DNA from: Candidatus Zhuqueibacterota bacterium
Lineage (GTDB): Bacteria; BS750m-G25
NCBI GenBank assembly: GCA_016783505.1
Contig: JADHWK010000063.1
Location: forward strand, 1-12,934
Direction of reading: 5' to 3'
DNA length: 12,934 bases
Position 1 is the stretch's first letter; every line of letters starts with the position of its first letter. The notes below the pieces were generated by a model, which saw only the letters and a program-made list of their open reading frames with translations, had not been told where the DNA came from and did no database searches. The position numbers and the translations under genes are program-made. Shown here one piece after another: positions 5,869-12,567 of the stretch.

Positions 5869-7245
5869 ATGGATACCATCATTAAAAACGGAACTATCGT
5901 AATGGCCGGGGAGAGCTACCGGGCTGACATAGGGATTGAGGGGGGTAAAATCATCGCCCTTGGGGAGCATTTGTTCGATCCTTCGGCAAAAGTAATTGAC
6001 GCCGATTGGAAGTACATTTTTCCCGGGGCCATTGACCCCCACGTCCATTTCCAACTACCTTTCTGCGGCACCGTATCCGCCGATGACTTCGAGAACGGAA
6101 CCAAGGCGGCCGCCTGTGGGGGGGTGACCACGGTGATTGATTTCGCTATTCAGAAAAAGGGGGAATCCCTGATGAAGGCCATCGAGGCCCGGCGGGCTGA
6201 GGCCGATGGTAAGGTCTGCGTGGACTATGCCCTCCACTCCGTTCCCACCGACTGGAACGAGGCCACCAAAGAGGAGATGAAGGCGGTCATTGATTACGGT
6301 ATTCCTACCTTTAAGATGTTTATGATCTACGCCAAGGAGGGGTTGATCTCTAATGATGACGCTTTGTTCGAGGGCCTGGAGGTAGCTGCTGAGTATGGGG
6401 GTCAGATCGGGGTCCATGCCGAATCGGTTCGGGTTCTGGACAAATTGATTGAACGATACCACAATGAGGCGGACATGAAAAAGTATGGGGCTTACCTGCA
6501 CGTACTGTCCCGGCCCAACTTCATCGAGGCCGAGGCGGTCCAGCGGGCTATAAAGTGGTCGCAGGTAACCGGGGGAAGGCTCTACATCGTCCACTTATCC
6601 ACCAAGGAGGGGGCGGAACTGGTCAAACGGGCCCGCCATCATGGGCTGAACGTCTATGCCGAAACCTGTCCCCAGTATTTGCTTTTGGACGATGAGGTCT
6701 TCAAAAGACCCAATGGACACCTTTTTGCCACCTGTCCCCAGATCAAGAAAAAAGAAGATTCAGAAGCTCTATGGCAGGGGTTGGCGAAGGGATACCTTTC
6801 CAACGTGGCCACGGACACCTGTACCTTCGATACTAAGCAAAAAGCGATGTGGGAAGGGGATTTCACCAAAATTCCCTTCGGGTTGCCGGGGGTGGAGACG
6901 ATGCTCTCATTGATGTACACCTTTGGAGTTGGTGGTGGGCGCTTTTCGGTCAACCGGCTGGTGGCCCTGACGAGCACCAATGCGGCTAAACTGATGGGGA
7001 TGTTTCCCCGCAAGGGGGCTATTACGGTGGGGTCAGACGCCGATCTGGTCATCTTCGACCCGAACAAAGATGTTACCCTGACCTATAAGGATCTTCAGAC
7101 TAACTGCGACTGGTCACCCTATGAAGGGATGAAGCTGAAAGGCTATCCTGAGGTAACCCTCTGCCGGGGCAAAGTAATAGCCGGGGGAGGAAAGTTTGTG
7201 GGTCAAACGGGATATGGAAGGTTTGTAAAAAGAGAACCGGTGTAG
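5869..7245 (+). CDS. hydA: Dihydropyrimidinase (hydantoinase family)
   Basis: The 458-residue protein is a cyclic amidohydrolase that opens dihydrouracil or dihydrothymine to the N-carbamoyl-beta-amino acid. The binuclear zinc ligands are visible: H58 and H60 (DPHVH), the lysine to be carboxylated K149 (TFKMFMIY), H183 (GVHAES), H242 (VHLST) and D316 (ATDTCTF). Y154 matches the family's catalytic-site tyrosine. GDFTKIPFGLPGVE, TSTNAAKLMGMFPRKG and VGSDADLVIFDP are characteristic of true dihydropyrimidinases and D-hydantoinases. No signal peptide is seen. The ATG at 5869 has only a weak purine-rich site upstream (GAAAGAA). It probably has its own promoter at 5795-5823. With preA and the nitrilase it completes the reductive pyrimidine pathway; hydantoin compounds are possible alternative substrates. 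Confidence 0.92.
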   Translation: MDTIIKNGTIVMAGESYRADIGIEGGKIIALGEHLFDPSAKVIDADWKYIFPGAIDPHVHFQLPFCGTVSADDFENGTKAAACGGVTTVIDFAIQKKGESLMKAIEARRAEADGKVCVDYALHSVPTDWNEATKEEMKAVIDYGIPTFKMFMIYAKEGLISNDDALFEGLEVAAEYGGQIGVHAESVRVLDKLIERYHNEADMKKYGAYLHVLSRPNFIEAEAVQRAIKWSQVTGGRLYIVHLSTKEGAELVKRARHHGLNVYAETCPQYLLLDDEVFKRPNGHLFATCPQIKKKEDSEALWQGLAKGYLSNVATDTCTFDTKQKAMWEGDFTKIPFGLPGVETMLSLMYTFGVGGGRFSVNRLVALTSTNAAKLMGMFPRKGAITVGSDADLVIFDPNKDVTLTYKDLQTNCDWSPYEGMKLKGYPEVTLCRGKVIAGGGKFVGQTGYGRFVKREPV

Positions 7246-7330
7246 CCGCACTCCTAAGGCTCGGGGTGCGGAGGCAGAAACCAATCAATCATATTTTCGT
7301 CACCATCCGCAGACATAAAGCCTGCGGCTA
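7246..7330 (+). repeat. Paired hairpin element after dihydropyrimidinase
   Basis: The first hairpin pairs CCGCACTCC (7246-7254) with GGGGTGCGG (7263-7271) with one G-U. The second pairs CCGCAG (7307-7312) with CTGCGG (7322-7327). The outer edges TAGCCGCA (7243-7250) and TGCGGCTA (7323-7330) are exact inverted copies, so the whole can also fold as one unit. The left copy includes the TAG stop. The second hairpin is followed by CTACTTTTC, so weak termination is possible. This TAGCCGCA/TGCGGCTA layout resembles dispersed intergenic repeats I recall from many environmental bacterial genomes. Confidence 0.55.
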
Positions 7331-7372
7331 CTTTTCTGGAATAGGGTTTTGTAAATGACGGAAATTTTTTCC

Positions 7373-7401
7373 TTGCATTAAAAATATAGGATAATTATAT
7401 T
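7373..7401 (+). promoter_or_regulatory. Sigma70-like promoter before the 5'-nucleotidase
   Basis: TTGCAT (7373-7378) and TATATT (7396-7401) are 17 bases apart. The -10 box is preceded by ATAAT, giving ATAATTATATT, exactly as at 12586-12596. Transcription would begin near 7408, about 54 bases before the chosen ATG at 7462. Confidence 0.65.
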
Positions 7402-7461
7402 AATGGTAAATTGCCGCTTAGGCGGACGATGAGATTGGCCCCAATGGAAAAAGGAGAATTA

Positions 7462-8979
7462 ATGAAAGCACTAAAGAAAAGAAGGGTTTGGTCAGTTGTT
7501 ATTTTAGGGTTGCTTTTTTCTTGTGCACCTAAAGAACCCCAACGGATCACGGTTCTGTACACAAACGATATGCATGCCCAATTCCTTCCTTCTAAAGCCA
7601 CCTGGATGGAGGGTGAGCCCAAGCCCCTGATCGGGGGGATGACGGCGCTAAAATATTATCTAGATCGAGAACGCGCCGCTGTCCCTGATGCGCTGATCCT
7701 GGACGCCGGAGACTGGATGACGGGAAACCCGATTTCCGACATTATGGTGGAAGGGGCCAAAGGGGGTGGTTTCATTCAGATGATGAATATGATCGGTTAC
7801 CATGCATCCGTGCTGGGCAACCACGAGTTCGACAACGGGGCGGAGAATGTTGAACAACTGATTAAGTTGGCAAATTTTGACGTCATCACCGCTAATTTGT
7901 TTCGGTTAGATAGTTTGTTCGCCCCATATCCATATCGGATTTATTCGCGGGGACAACTCAGGGTGGGGGTTATCGGTTTGATCCTCGAGGAACTATTCGG
8001 CGTGGTGGGTAAGGACCGGGTCTCCGGTCTTGAGGTGAGAAGTGTGGCCCGAACGGCACAGATTATCATTGATGAAATTGACCCGAAGACTGACCTTATC
8101 GTAATCGTTACACACCAGGGATGGGAAGAAGACAGCCTATTGGCCACCGTTATTCATGGGGCCGATGTGATCGTGGGCGGGCACTCACACACCCGATTGG
8201 AAGAACCGAAGGTGGTCAATAAGGTCATCATCGTCCAGGCGGGGTCCCATGCCCGCTACCTGGGGCGGCTGGACCTGACCGTGCAGGAAGATACGGTCTC
8301 AAACTACGCTGGCCGGTTAATCCCCCTCTGGGTGGAGGGCGTAAAGGTTGACCCGGGGATGGACAGTTTGGTGACCGCCTATCAAACCTTGATAGACGAG
8401 GAATACGGGGCGGTGATCGGGGAACTGGTAGCGCCCTTAGGGAGGAGTTATTACTACGGGGAAAGCGATCTCGGGAATTGGCTCACCGATGCCATGCGGG
8501 AAATGGGGCAGGCCGATTTCGCCCTGCTGAACAGCGGGGGGATTCGAAAGGACCTTGCCCCTGGTCCCATCACCAAATTAGACATTATGGAGCTTCTACC
8601 TTTCCACAATGTTATGGTAAGATTTAGTTGCACCGGGAAGGAACTGTTACAATTCATGGAGACCAATGCAGCCGCCGCTGCTTTCAAGCAGCACGGAATC
8701 CTTCAGCTTTCTGGGATGAACTATACCTTCGGGGTAGCCTCCCTGGATAGAGTTGAAATTGTCAGAGCCAGGGTGGGGGGGAAGGCCGTTGACCCGACCG
8801 GAATCTACACCGGGGTCACCGTGGACTTCGTGCTAGGCCATGCGGAGAAATATCTGGGGTTTGTGCCCCAGGAACAGGAAGGCCTAGGAATTGTGCTTTC
8901 GGATGTCATCATCAACTATATTTTAGAACACTCCCAGATAGGTCCACCCTCAGAGGGTCGTATGAAAGGATTGCCATAA
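7462..8979 (+). CDS. Lipoprotein 5'-nucleotidase / UshA-family metallophosphoesterase
   Basis: The protein has 505 residues from the ATG at 7462, which follows AAGGAG (7451-7456) by 5 bases. Further upstream in-frame starts would bury the signal sequence. Residues 1-20 are a basic and hydrophobic signal, and LFSC places a lipobox cysteine at C21, so it is likely a membrane-anchored lipoprotein facing the periplasm. The calcineurin-like domain (about 28-285) shows D36 and H38 (YTNDMH), D84 (DAGD), N120-H121 (LGNHEFD), H218 (THQG), and H241 and H243 (GGHSHT). The C-terminal 5'-nucleotidase domain (about 318-490) shows ESDLGNWLTDAM and LLNSGGIRKDL. The family hydrolyses nucleotides or UDP-sugars outside the cytoplasm. 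Here it could release nucleosides that feed the pyrimidine pathway encoded upstream; that link is inference. Confidence 0.88.
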   Translation: MKALKKRRVWSVVILGLLFSCAPKEPQRITVLYTNDMHAQFLPSKATWMEGEPKPLIGGMTALKYYLDRERAAVPDALILDAGDWMTGNPISDIMVEGAKGGGFIQMMNMIGYHASVLGNHEFDNGAENVEQLIKLANFDVITANLFRLDSLFAPYPYRIYSRGQLRVGVIGLILEELFGVVGKDRVSGLEVRSVARTAQIIIDEIDPKTDLIVIVTHQGWEEDSLLATVIHGADVIVGGHSHTRLEEPKVVNKVIIVQAGSHARYLGRLDLTVQEDTVSNYAGRLIPLWVEGVKVDPGMDSLVTAYQTLIDEEYGAVIGELVAPLGRSYYYGESDLGNWLTDAMREMGQADFALLNSGGIRKDLAPGPITKLDIMELLPFHNVMVRFSCTGKELLQFMETNAAAAAFKQHGILQLSGMNYTFGVASLDRVEIVRARVGGKAVDPTGIYTGVTVDFVLGHAEKYLGFVPQEQEGLGIVLSDVIINYILEHSQIGPPSEGRMKGLP

Positions 8980-9050
8980 CCTCAGTTCCTAGGTTTCTTA
9001 CGGGTGAACGAAAACAAGTAACAAATTATTTATAAATATCCATACTTGAC

Positions 9051-9100
9051 AAGTAGCAGTAGATAGGTTACACCAAAAGTAGCAGGTGATGAGTTACACT
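9051..9100 (+). repeat. Imperfect direct repeat beside a TTGACA box
   Basis: AAGTAGCAG begins both units (9051, 9077) and GTTACAC ends both, with a period of 26 bases. The first unit begins on the last base of TTGACA (9046-9051). The 17-base-spaced -10 position (TACACC, 9069-9074) is poor, so this may be an activator- or repressor-bound promoter, or chance. GTAAC at 9018-9022 is an inverted copy of the GTTAC part. Confidence 0.45.
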
Positions 9101-9236
9101 TAATTATGGTAATATTAATGAGTTTTTGCTCAGTCTCTCGCGGGAACGGACCTCTGACGCGGCAGCTCAGTTCAAGATCGTTAGCCAGCATGGGCACCTT
9201 ACCCAATTCGCCGGATTCGAAGCCGGAAAGGTATAC

Positions 9237-9295
9237 TCCACCCCGCCCTCGTCCTGCGGGAGAATGCAGGTTATTTGGGGACCATGCGGGGTGGA
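9237..9295 (+). other. Strong inverted repeat in a GC-rich non-coding stretch
   Basis: TCCACCCCGC (9237-9246) and GCGGGGTGGA (9286-9295) are exact reverse complements. The 39-base interior can fold further, for example CCTGC (9253-9257) with GCAGG (9266-9270). No T run follows. It could be part of a structured RNA or a remnant of a mobile element. It matches no RNA family I recognise: tmRNA, RNase P, SRP and 6S hallmarks were looked for and not seen. Confidence 0.4.
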
Positions 9296-9423
9296 CGGAC
9301 TGGCGAATCTGCGCGTGGACTGTCGGGGATGCGGTGGGCATGGCCGGAGGAAAAGCGGAGCCGGACAACGGTCGTTCGGCCCCAGTTTGGTCAGCAGAGT
9401 TGCTCAGTACCAGGAGACGGTAT

Positions 9424-9495
9424 ATGCTAAGCGTCATACTTGGTTGCATAGTTGTCGCAGTCGTCAATGTCAGTCTTTCTCTTTGGATTGTTTGA
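9424..9495 (+). CDS. Possible 23-residue single-helix membrane peptide
   Basis: An ATG at 9424 follows AGGAG (9412-9416) by 7 bases and opens a 23-codon frame: MLSVILGCIVVAVVNV and then SLSLWIV. Nearly every residue is hydrophobic, enough for one transmembrane helix, with no charged residue at all. It ends 45 bases before the DMT-like membrane protein gene. It might be a small membrane protein, a leader peptide, or a chance frame. I see no family match. Confidence rests only on the ribosome site and composition. Confidence 0.3.
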   Translation: MLSVILGCIVVAVVNVSLSLWIV

Positions 9496-9540
9496 TAATG
9501 TTGACTTCGTTGTTTATTCCTTGATCATGAAGTAGCCAGG

Positions 9541-10599
9541 ATGGAACTCAACAAATCACTGACAGAAAGGATGGCGGAGTACAGCATCTGGATTTTCGCC
9601 TTCGGATACTTCGCCAGTTACATACAATACAGCTTCATGGTCAAAGTTCTAAGCAAGGGGCTGCTCCCTAGCCTCAAAGGTCAGAGCTTGGCCGGGTTTT
9701 CGATTCTTCCAGTGTCAGTCACCGCCTCAGCGGTAGGGATGCTGGTTTTCCTGACCGCCATCCGTTGGTGGAAGTACGCCTCCCACAAGCGGATCATGGG
9801 ATTCAATCTTCCTCATCCCACCCGCTGGACGTTCCTCTCGGGTCTGTGCACCGCGCTCATCATCGGGACCACTACGCTGGCCTATACCTTCGAGGGGGTG
9901 AGCATCATCTTTGCTATGTTGCTAATGCGGGGTGGCATACTCATCATCGCTCCTATCGTTGACGCGCTGTCGAAACGGCACGTGCGCTGGTTCGCTTGGA
10001 TGGGCTTAGTCTGCTCCATGTGCGCTCTACTCGTTAGCCTGCTCGACACCGACGGCTACAACATCCCGCTTCTCTGCATCGCCGACATCATCATCTACCT
10101 GGCTAGCTACTTTGTTCGACTGAACTTTATGAGCCGCTTCGCCAAGTCGGAGGTGTCCGTCGCCAACCGGCGCTACTTTGTCGAGGAACAGATGGTGGCC
10201 GCCCCCTCGCTGGTCATTATGCTGGCGGCTGCGGCCCTCATCGGAAGGGGCGGGGTCCTACAGACCATTCGGACAGGCTTCACGGCCTATTGGGATACGC
10301 CATACATCCTGGAAATCCTGCTGGCCGGCGTGTTCTCACAAGGGACCGGCATCTTCGGCAGCCTGATCTTCCTCGACCGGCGCGAGAACACCTTCTGTGT
10401 CCCCATCAACCGATCCTCTAGCATCCTGGCCGGGGTGATTGCCTCGTACCTGCTGCTGTTCTTTCCCAACCAGAAACCGCCCCTGGAAAGTCAGCTCATG
10501 GGGGCAGGTTTCATCATTATCGCCATTATCTTCCTGGTCATCCCCCCAATATTGGCCAAGCGAAAGGCTCGCTTGCAGCAGTCGGGTCAGAGCGCGTAG
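9541..10599 (+). CDS. Ten-helix integral membrane protein, DMT (EamA-like) transporter type
   Basis: The product has 352 residues with about ten hydrophobic helices, near residues 14-34, 51-74, 97-116, 118-140, 150-169, 174-193, 218-236, 255-276, 292-309 and 318-339. It has a short cytoplasmic-like head and a basic tail. Ten helices in two halves, with MLLMRGGILIIAPIVD ending helix 4 and NRSSSILAGVIASYLLLFF in helix 9, resemble drug/metabolite transporters. No substrate motif is visible, so the substrate is unknown. The ATG at 9541 has only CAGG directly before it; M11 (9571) is another possible start with AAAGG before it. The gene appears to stand alone. A hypothetical membrane protein outside the DMT group remains possible. 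Confidence 0.65.
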   Translation: MELNKSLTERMAEYSIWIFAFGYFASYIQYSFMVKVLSKGLLPSLKGQSLAGFSILPVSVTASAVGMLVFLTAIRWWKYASHKRIMGFNLPHPTRWTFLSGLCTALIIGTTTLAYTFEGVSIIFAMLLMRGGILIIAPIVDALSKRHVRWFAWMGLVCSMCALLVSLLDTDGYNIPLLCIADIIIYLASYFVRLNFMSRFAKSEVSVANRRYFVEEQMVAAPSLVIMLAAAALIGRGGVLQTIRTGFTAYWDTPYILEILLAGVFSQGTGIFGSLIFLDRRENTFCVPINRSSSILAGVIASYLLLFFPNQKPPLESQLMGAGFIIIAIIFLVIPPILAKRKARLQQSGQSA

Positions 10600-10927
10600 G
10601 GGCATCGAACCTCGGGCTATGGGTTTTCGATTCCATTGGACCGCAACGAACATGCATGACCTTCAGCTATTACTAATACGGCAATATGCTTATTGAAAAT
10701 GTGCTATCAAGAGAATACCTCCCCGTTGCAGCCAGAAAAACCATTATTCTTGGCAGCCACAACCAGCCTACTACCGGTCAGCCCCATAGAGGGACACGCC
10801 AACTTACATGGGAATTACTGGCTCTTATGATATTTCCGTTGGTGGTCTGAGGGCGTGATCTGGAGTGCAGGTGCTACTCCTATTCGATTCCGGTTGTAAA
10901 AGTCTGGATTCGAGAGGAGGAAACGGC
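10600..10927 (+). other. Spacer with no supported feature
   Basis: A loose inverted repeat ATCGAACC/GGTTTTCGAT lies just after the membrane protein stop but lacks a T run. Apart from the ribosome site AGGAGG at 10915-10920, which belongs to the next gene, I see no gene, terminator or clear promoter. A short frame overlapping the end of the transporter gene is a shadow. Confidence 0.5.
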
Positions 10928-11272
10928 GTGCATAGTGCAAGTGTATGCGTTCGATTACTGGTTGTCGAGAGGATAGTCATCGAACATGTCTATTTCGACG
11001 AGGATGAAGGGGTGATCGTGGTGAAACTACTTCCCAACGTGCGGGAGATGAGACGACCACGGAAAGGGATCGAAATAACCTGGGATGACAAAATCCCTGG
11101 GATGAAAAACAACAACTTTGTCGTTGAGTATGGCACCCACGCTAAGGCCAAGGAATTCTTTAAGGGCGGCAAACCCCACGACCATAAAGGGGTTGTTGGT
11201 ATTTCAGAAACCCTGGTCAAAGAGGGAAATCTGCTTAAGGACAGGAAGGTCAGAATTGAGAAGATTATTTAG
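10928..11272 (+). CDS. Small hypothetical protein with an ISL3-transposase-like N-terminus
   Basis: The 114-residue frame starts at GTG 10928, placed 7 bases after a perfect AGGAGG (10915-10920). An in-frame CTG/GTG region further upstream has no such site. Residues 1-42 (RLLVVERIVIEHVYFDEDEG then VIVVKLLPNVREMRRP) resemble the start of ISL3-family transposases, which normally run on into a CxxC zinc ribbon. Here no cysteine pair follows. The remaining roughly 70 residues (ITWDDKIPG, THAKAKEFFKGG, KPHDHKGVVGISETLVKEGN) are hydrophilic, lysine-rich and unrelated to anything I recognise. It may be a truncated transposase fused to another reading frame, or an unrelated small protein. The function is unknown. 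Confidence 0.55.
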   Translation: MHSASVCVRLLVVERIVIEHVYFDEDEGVIVVKLLPNVREMRRPRKGIEITWDDKIPGMKNNNFVVEYGTHAKAKEFFKGGKPHDHKGVVGISETLVKEGNLLKDRKVRIEKII

Positions 11273-11284
11273 GTAACAGTTCAG

Positions 11285-11309
11285 ACACTAAGGCACCAAG
11301 ACACAAAGA
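11285..11309 (+). repeat. CACCAAGACACAAAG-type simple repeat
   Basis: ACACTAAGGCACCAAGACAC followed by AAAGA consists of degenerate repeats of an ACAC(T/C)AAG(G/A)-like unit. Such CTAAG/CCAAG/CAAAG strings are a familiar intergenic repeat type in environmental genomes. It is non-coding here, between two genes. Confidence 0.4.
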
Positions 11310-11335
11310 TAGATAAGAGAGGTGAAATGGAGTAC

Positions 11336-11375
11336 TGGATAATTGGATAGTTGGATAATTGGGGTATTGGGGCGT
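11336..11375 (+). repeat. Degenerating 8-base tandem repeat
   Basis: Five consecutive octamers can be read: TGGATAAT, TGGATAGT, TGGATAAT, TGGGGTAT, TGGGGCGT. The first three are nearly identical and the last two have drifted. The array lies in the leader of the P-loop gene, 35 bases before its ATG. An in-frame TTG inside the array would add residues, but I do not consider it the start. Confidence 0.6.
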
Positions 11376-11409
11376 CGTATCCATTAATCCATTTATTCAT
11401 AGTAAGGTC

Positions 11410-12126
11410 ATGGACAAAGACACCTTTGATGTCATTATTTTGATCGGTCGGCCGGCGGCGGGGAAGTCGGAGATCATTGACTATCTGAAAGATGTGGATG
11501 TGGAAACCCGCCGAAGACGATTCCATATCGGAAATTTCGAGGAGATTGATGACTTCCCCTATGTCTGGGAGACTTTCGAGATTGACGACATCTTCACCAA
11601 GCACGGAAGAGAAAGACTGTTCAGCGACGAGGATTATTATTTTAAAGATCCGTTCGTGTGGAACCTGCTCATCGAGCGGATCAATCTGAGTTTCGCCAAA
11701 AAGCTAGCCGCCGACCCCGTATACCTGGATAAGGTCACCGCCATAGTGGAGTTCTCCCGGGGAGGTGAGAACGGGTTCGGGGAGGCGTTTTCTTACCTTT
11801 CAGATGAGATCGTTAGCCGGGCCGGGATCATGTATATCAATGTTTCCTACGAGGAATCCTGCCGCAAGAACAGGAAAAGGGCCCGAAAGGGGGAGGAGGA
11901 CTCTATCCTCTACCATTCCCTGCCCGACGAGAAAATGGAGTTTTATTACAAGGTTAACGACTGGGAGAAGTTAACCGCAGCCGACCTCCAGTTCATTACC
12001 ATCCGCAACTTGCGAGTGCCCTACACCGTGTTTGATAACGAGCCCGATGTGACCGATAAACCCGACATTTTAGGACAGCGGCTGGAGGAAACACTGGGGA
12101 GGTTGTGGCGTATTCTTCGGGGCTAA
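11410..12126 (+). CDS. Orphan P-loop NTPase / kinase-like protein of unknown function
   Basis: The 238-residue protein begins at ATG 11410, just before a Walker A loop G13-RPAAGK-S20 in VIILIGRPAAGKSEI, the usual distance in small P-loop kinases. The frame extends upstream to a TTG inside a tandem repeat, which I judge non-coding. Further conserved-looking blocks are FEEIDDFPYVWETFEIDD, DEDYYFKDPFVWNLLIERI, AIVEFSRGGENGFGEAF, YINVSYEESCRKNRKRARKG and VPYTVFDNEPDVT. The combination of an acidic DED segment, a later EFSRG strand and a basic R/K cluster suggests a nucleotide-dependent phosphotransferase. I believe similar uncharacterised proteins occur in Chloroflexi and other bacteria, but the substrate is unknown. 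Only a weak AAGG precedes the ATG. A strong terminator follows at 12154. Confidence 0.75.
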   Translation: MDKDTFDVIILIGRPAAGKSEIIDYLKDVDVETRRRRFHIGNFEEIDDFPYVWETFEIDDIFTKHGRERLFSDEDYYFKDPFVWNLLIERINLSFAKKLAADPVYLDKVTAIVEFSRGGENGFGEAFSYLSDEIVSRAGIMYINVSYEESCRKNRKRARKGEEDSILYHSLPDEKMEFYYKVNDWEKLTAADLQFITIRNLRVPYTVFDNEPDVTDKPDILGQRLEETLGRLWRILRG

Positions 12127-12153
12127 AAGGCTAAACCCCCACAATTATAATAA

Positions 12154-12187
12154 AAAAGTACCTTACTTCAAGGTGCTTTTATTTTTG
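12154..12187 (+). terminator. Rho-independent terminator after the P-loop gene
   Basis: AAAAGTACCTT (12154-12164) pairs with AAGGTGCTTTT (12170-12180) over 11 bp with one U-G pair and a 5-base loop ACTTC. ATTTTTG follows. A-rich sequence lies upstream, so some activity on the other strand is possible. Confidence 0.85.
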
Positions 12188-12567
12188 CAGGGAGTTTTGA
12201 GAAATCTACCCAAATTTATGATCGTTGTTAATCGTCTTTGAATCCTTGGCCTGATGCATGAACGCTTGCAGCCGGGTCTGTTTCTTAGGCCCGATTCCGA
12301 ACCACCGTGTTTACGCTTACCGAACCGATATCCAAGTCAATATAATATCTTTCTTTGGTCAGGTATATACACCTGCTGTCCCGAAGCTTCGGGACGCAAA
12401 GAGTGTTTTAATGTAACAAGCAATCTCAAAAACACCTGATGTTTCACTTCGCTCAACAACCGGGGTTTCTGAATTGATGTTATTTATACGAAAAAAAATC
12501 GAAACAATCAAGTCTTTTTTCAACAAGGTATATTTTAGACGAGAGATGAAAATTATCCTTTTAAAGC
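12188..12567 (+). other. Repeat-bearing spacer before the last secreted gene
   Basis: No gene is supported. It contains the perfect palindrome at 12378-12395 and a TTCACTTCGCTCAACAACC segment (12443-12461). On the minus strand that segment reads as VVERSET in a meaningless frame, a string familiar from dispersed intergenic repeats. Flanking AAACACC (12429-12435) and GGGGTTT (12462-12468) form an imperfect stem around it. The rest is AT-rich and leads into a promoter. Confidence 0.5.
12378..12395 (+). repeat. Perfect 18-base palindrome
   Basis: GTCCCGAAGCTTCGGGAC is its own reverse complement. It shares TCCCGAA...TTCGGGA with the hairpins at 988-1005, 1975-1992 and 2689-2706, differing in the centre (GC in place of AC) and edges. 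No T run follows. Being symmetric it could be a dimeric regulator site, but membership of the window's dispersed hairpin family seems more likely. Confidence 0.7.

Larger units (their letters stand above)
8980..9540 (+). other. Long spacer without a convincing large gene
   Basis: Several overlapping frames of about 130-145 codons exist on both strands, but none has a recognisable motif and they contradict one another, which is typical of GC-rich non-coding or decayed DNA. Visible items are a TTGACA box at 9046-9051, a 24-base direct repeat at 9051-9074 and 9077-9100, a 10-bp inverted repeat at 9237-9246/9286-9295, and a possible 23-codon frame at 9424-9495. The base composition changes from AT-rich (to about 9120) to GC-rich (9130-9420). 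Confidence 0.5.

Noticed and set aside
9120-9420. tRNA, tmRNA, RNase P, SRP or 6S RNA in the GC-rich spacer
   Set aside because: No T-loop, CCA end, or hallmark core of any of these RNAs could be read on either strand.
9030-9467. Minus-strand 145-codon frame, and two overlapping plus-strand frames at 9106-9495 and 9126-9524
   Set aside because: Three long frames overlap in a GC-rich stretch and none has recognisable domains; only the short hydrophobic piece at 9424-9495 has a ribosome site.
11327-11350. Seven-codon frame MEYWIIG with a GAGGTG site upstream
   Set aside because: It runs into the octamer tandem repeat and has no other support; a leader peptide cannot be shown.
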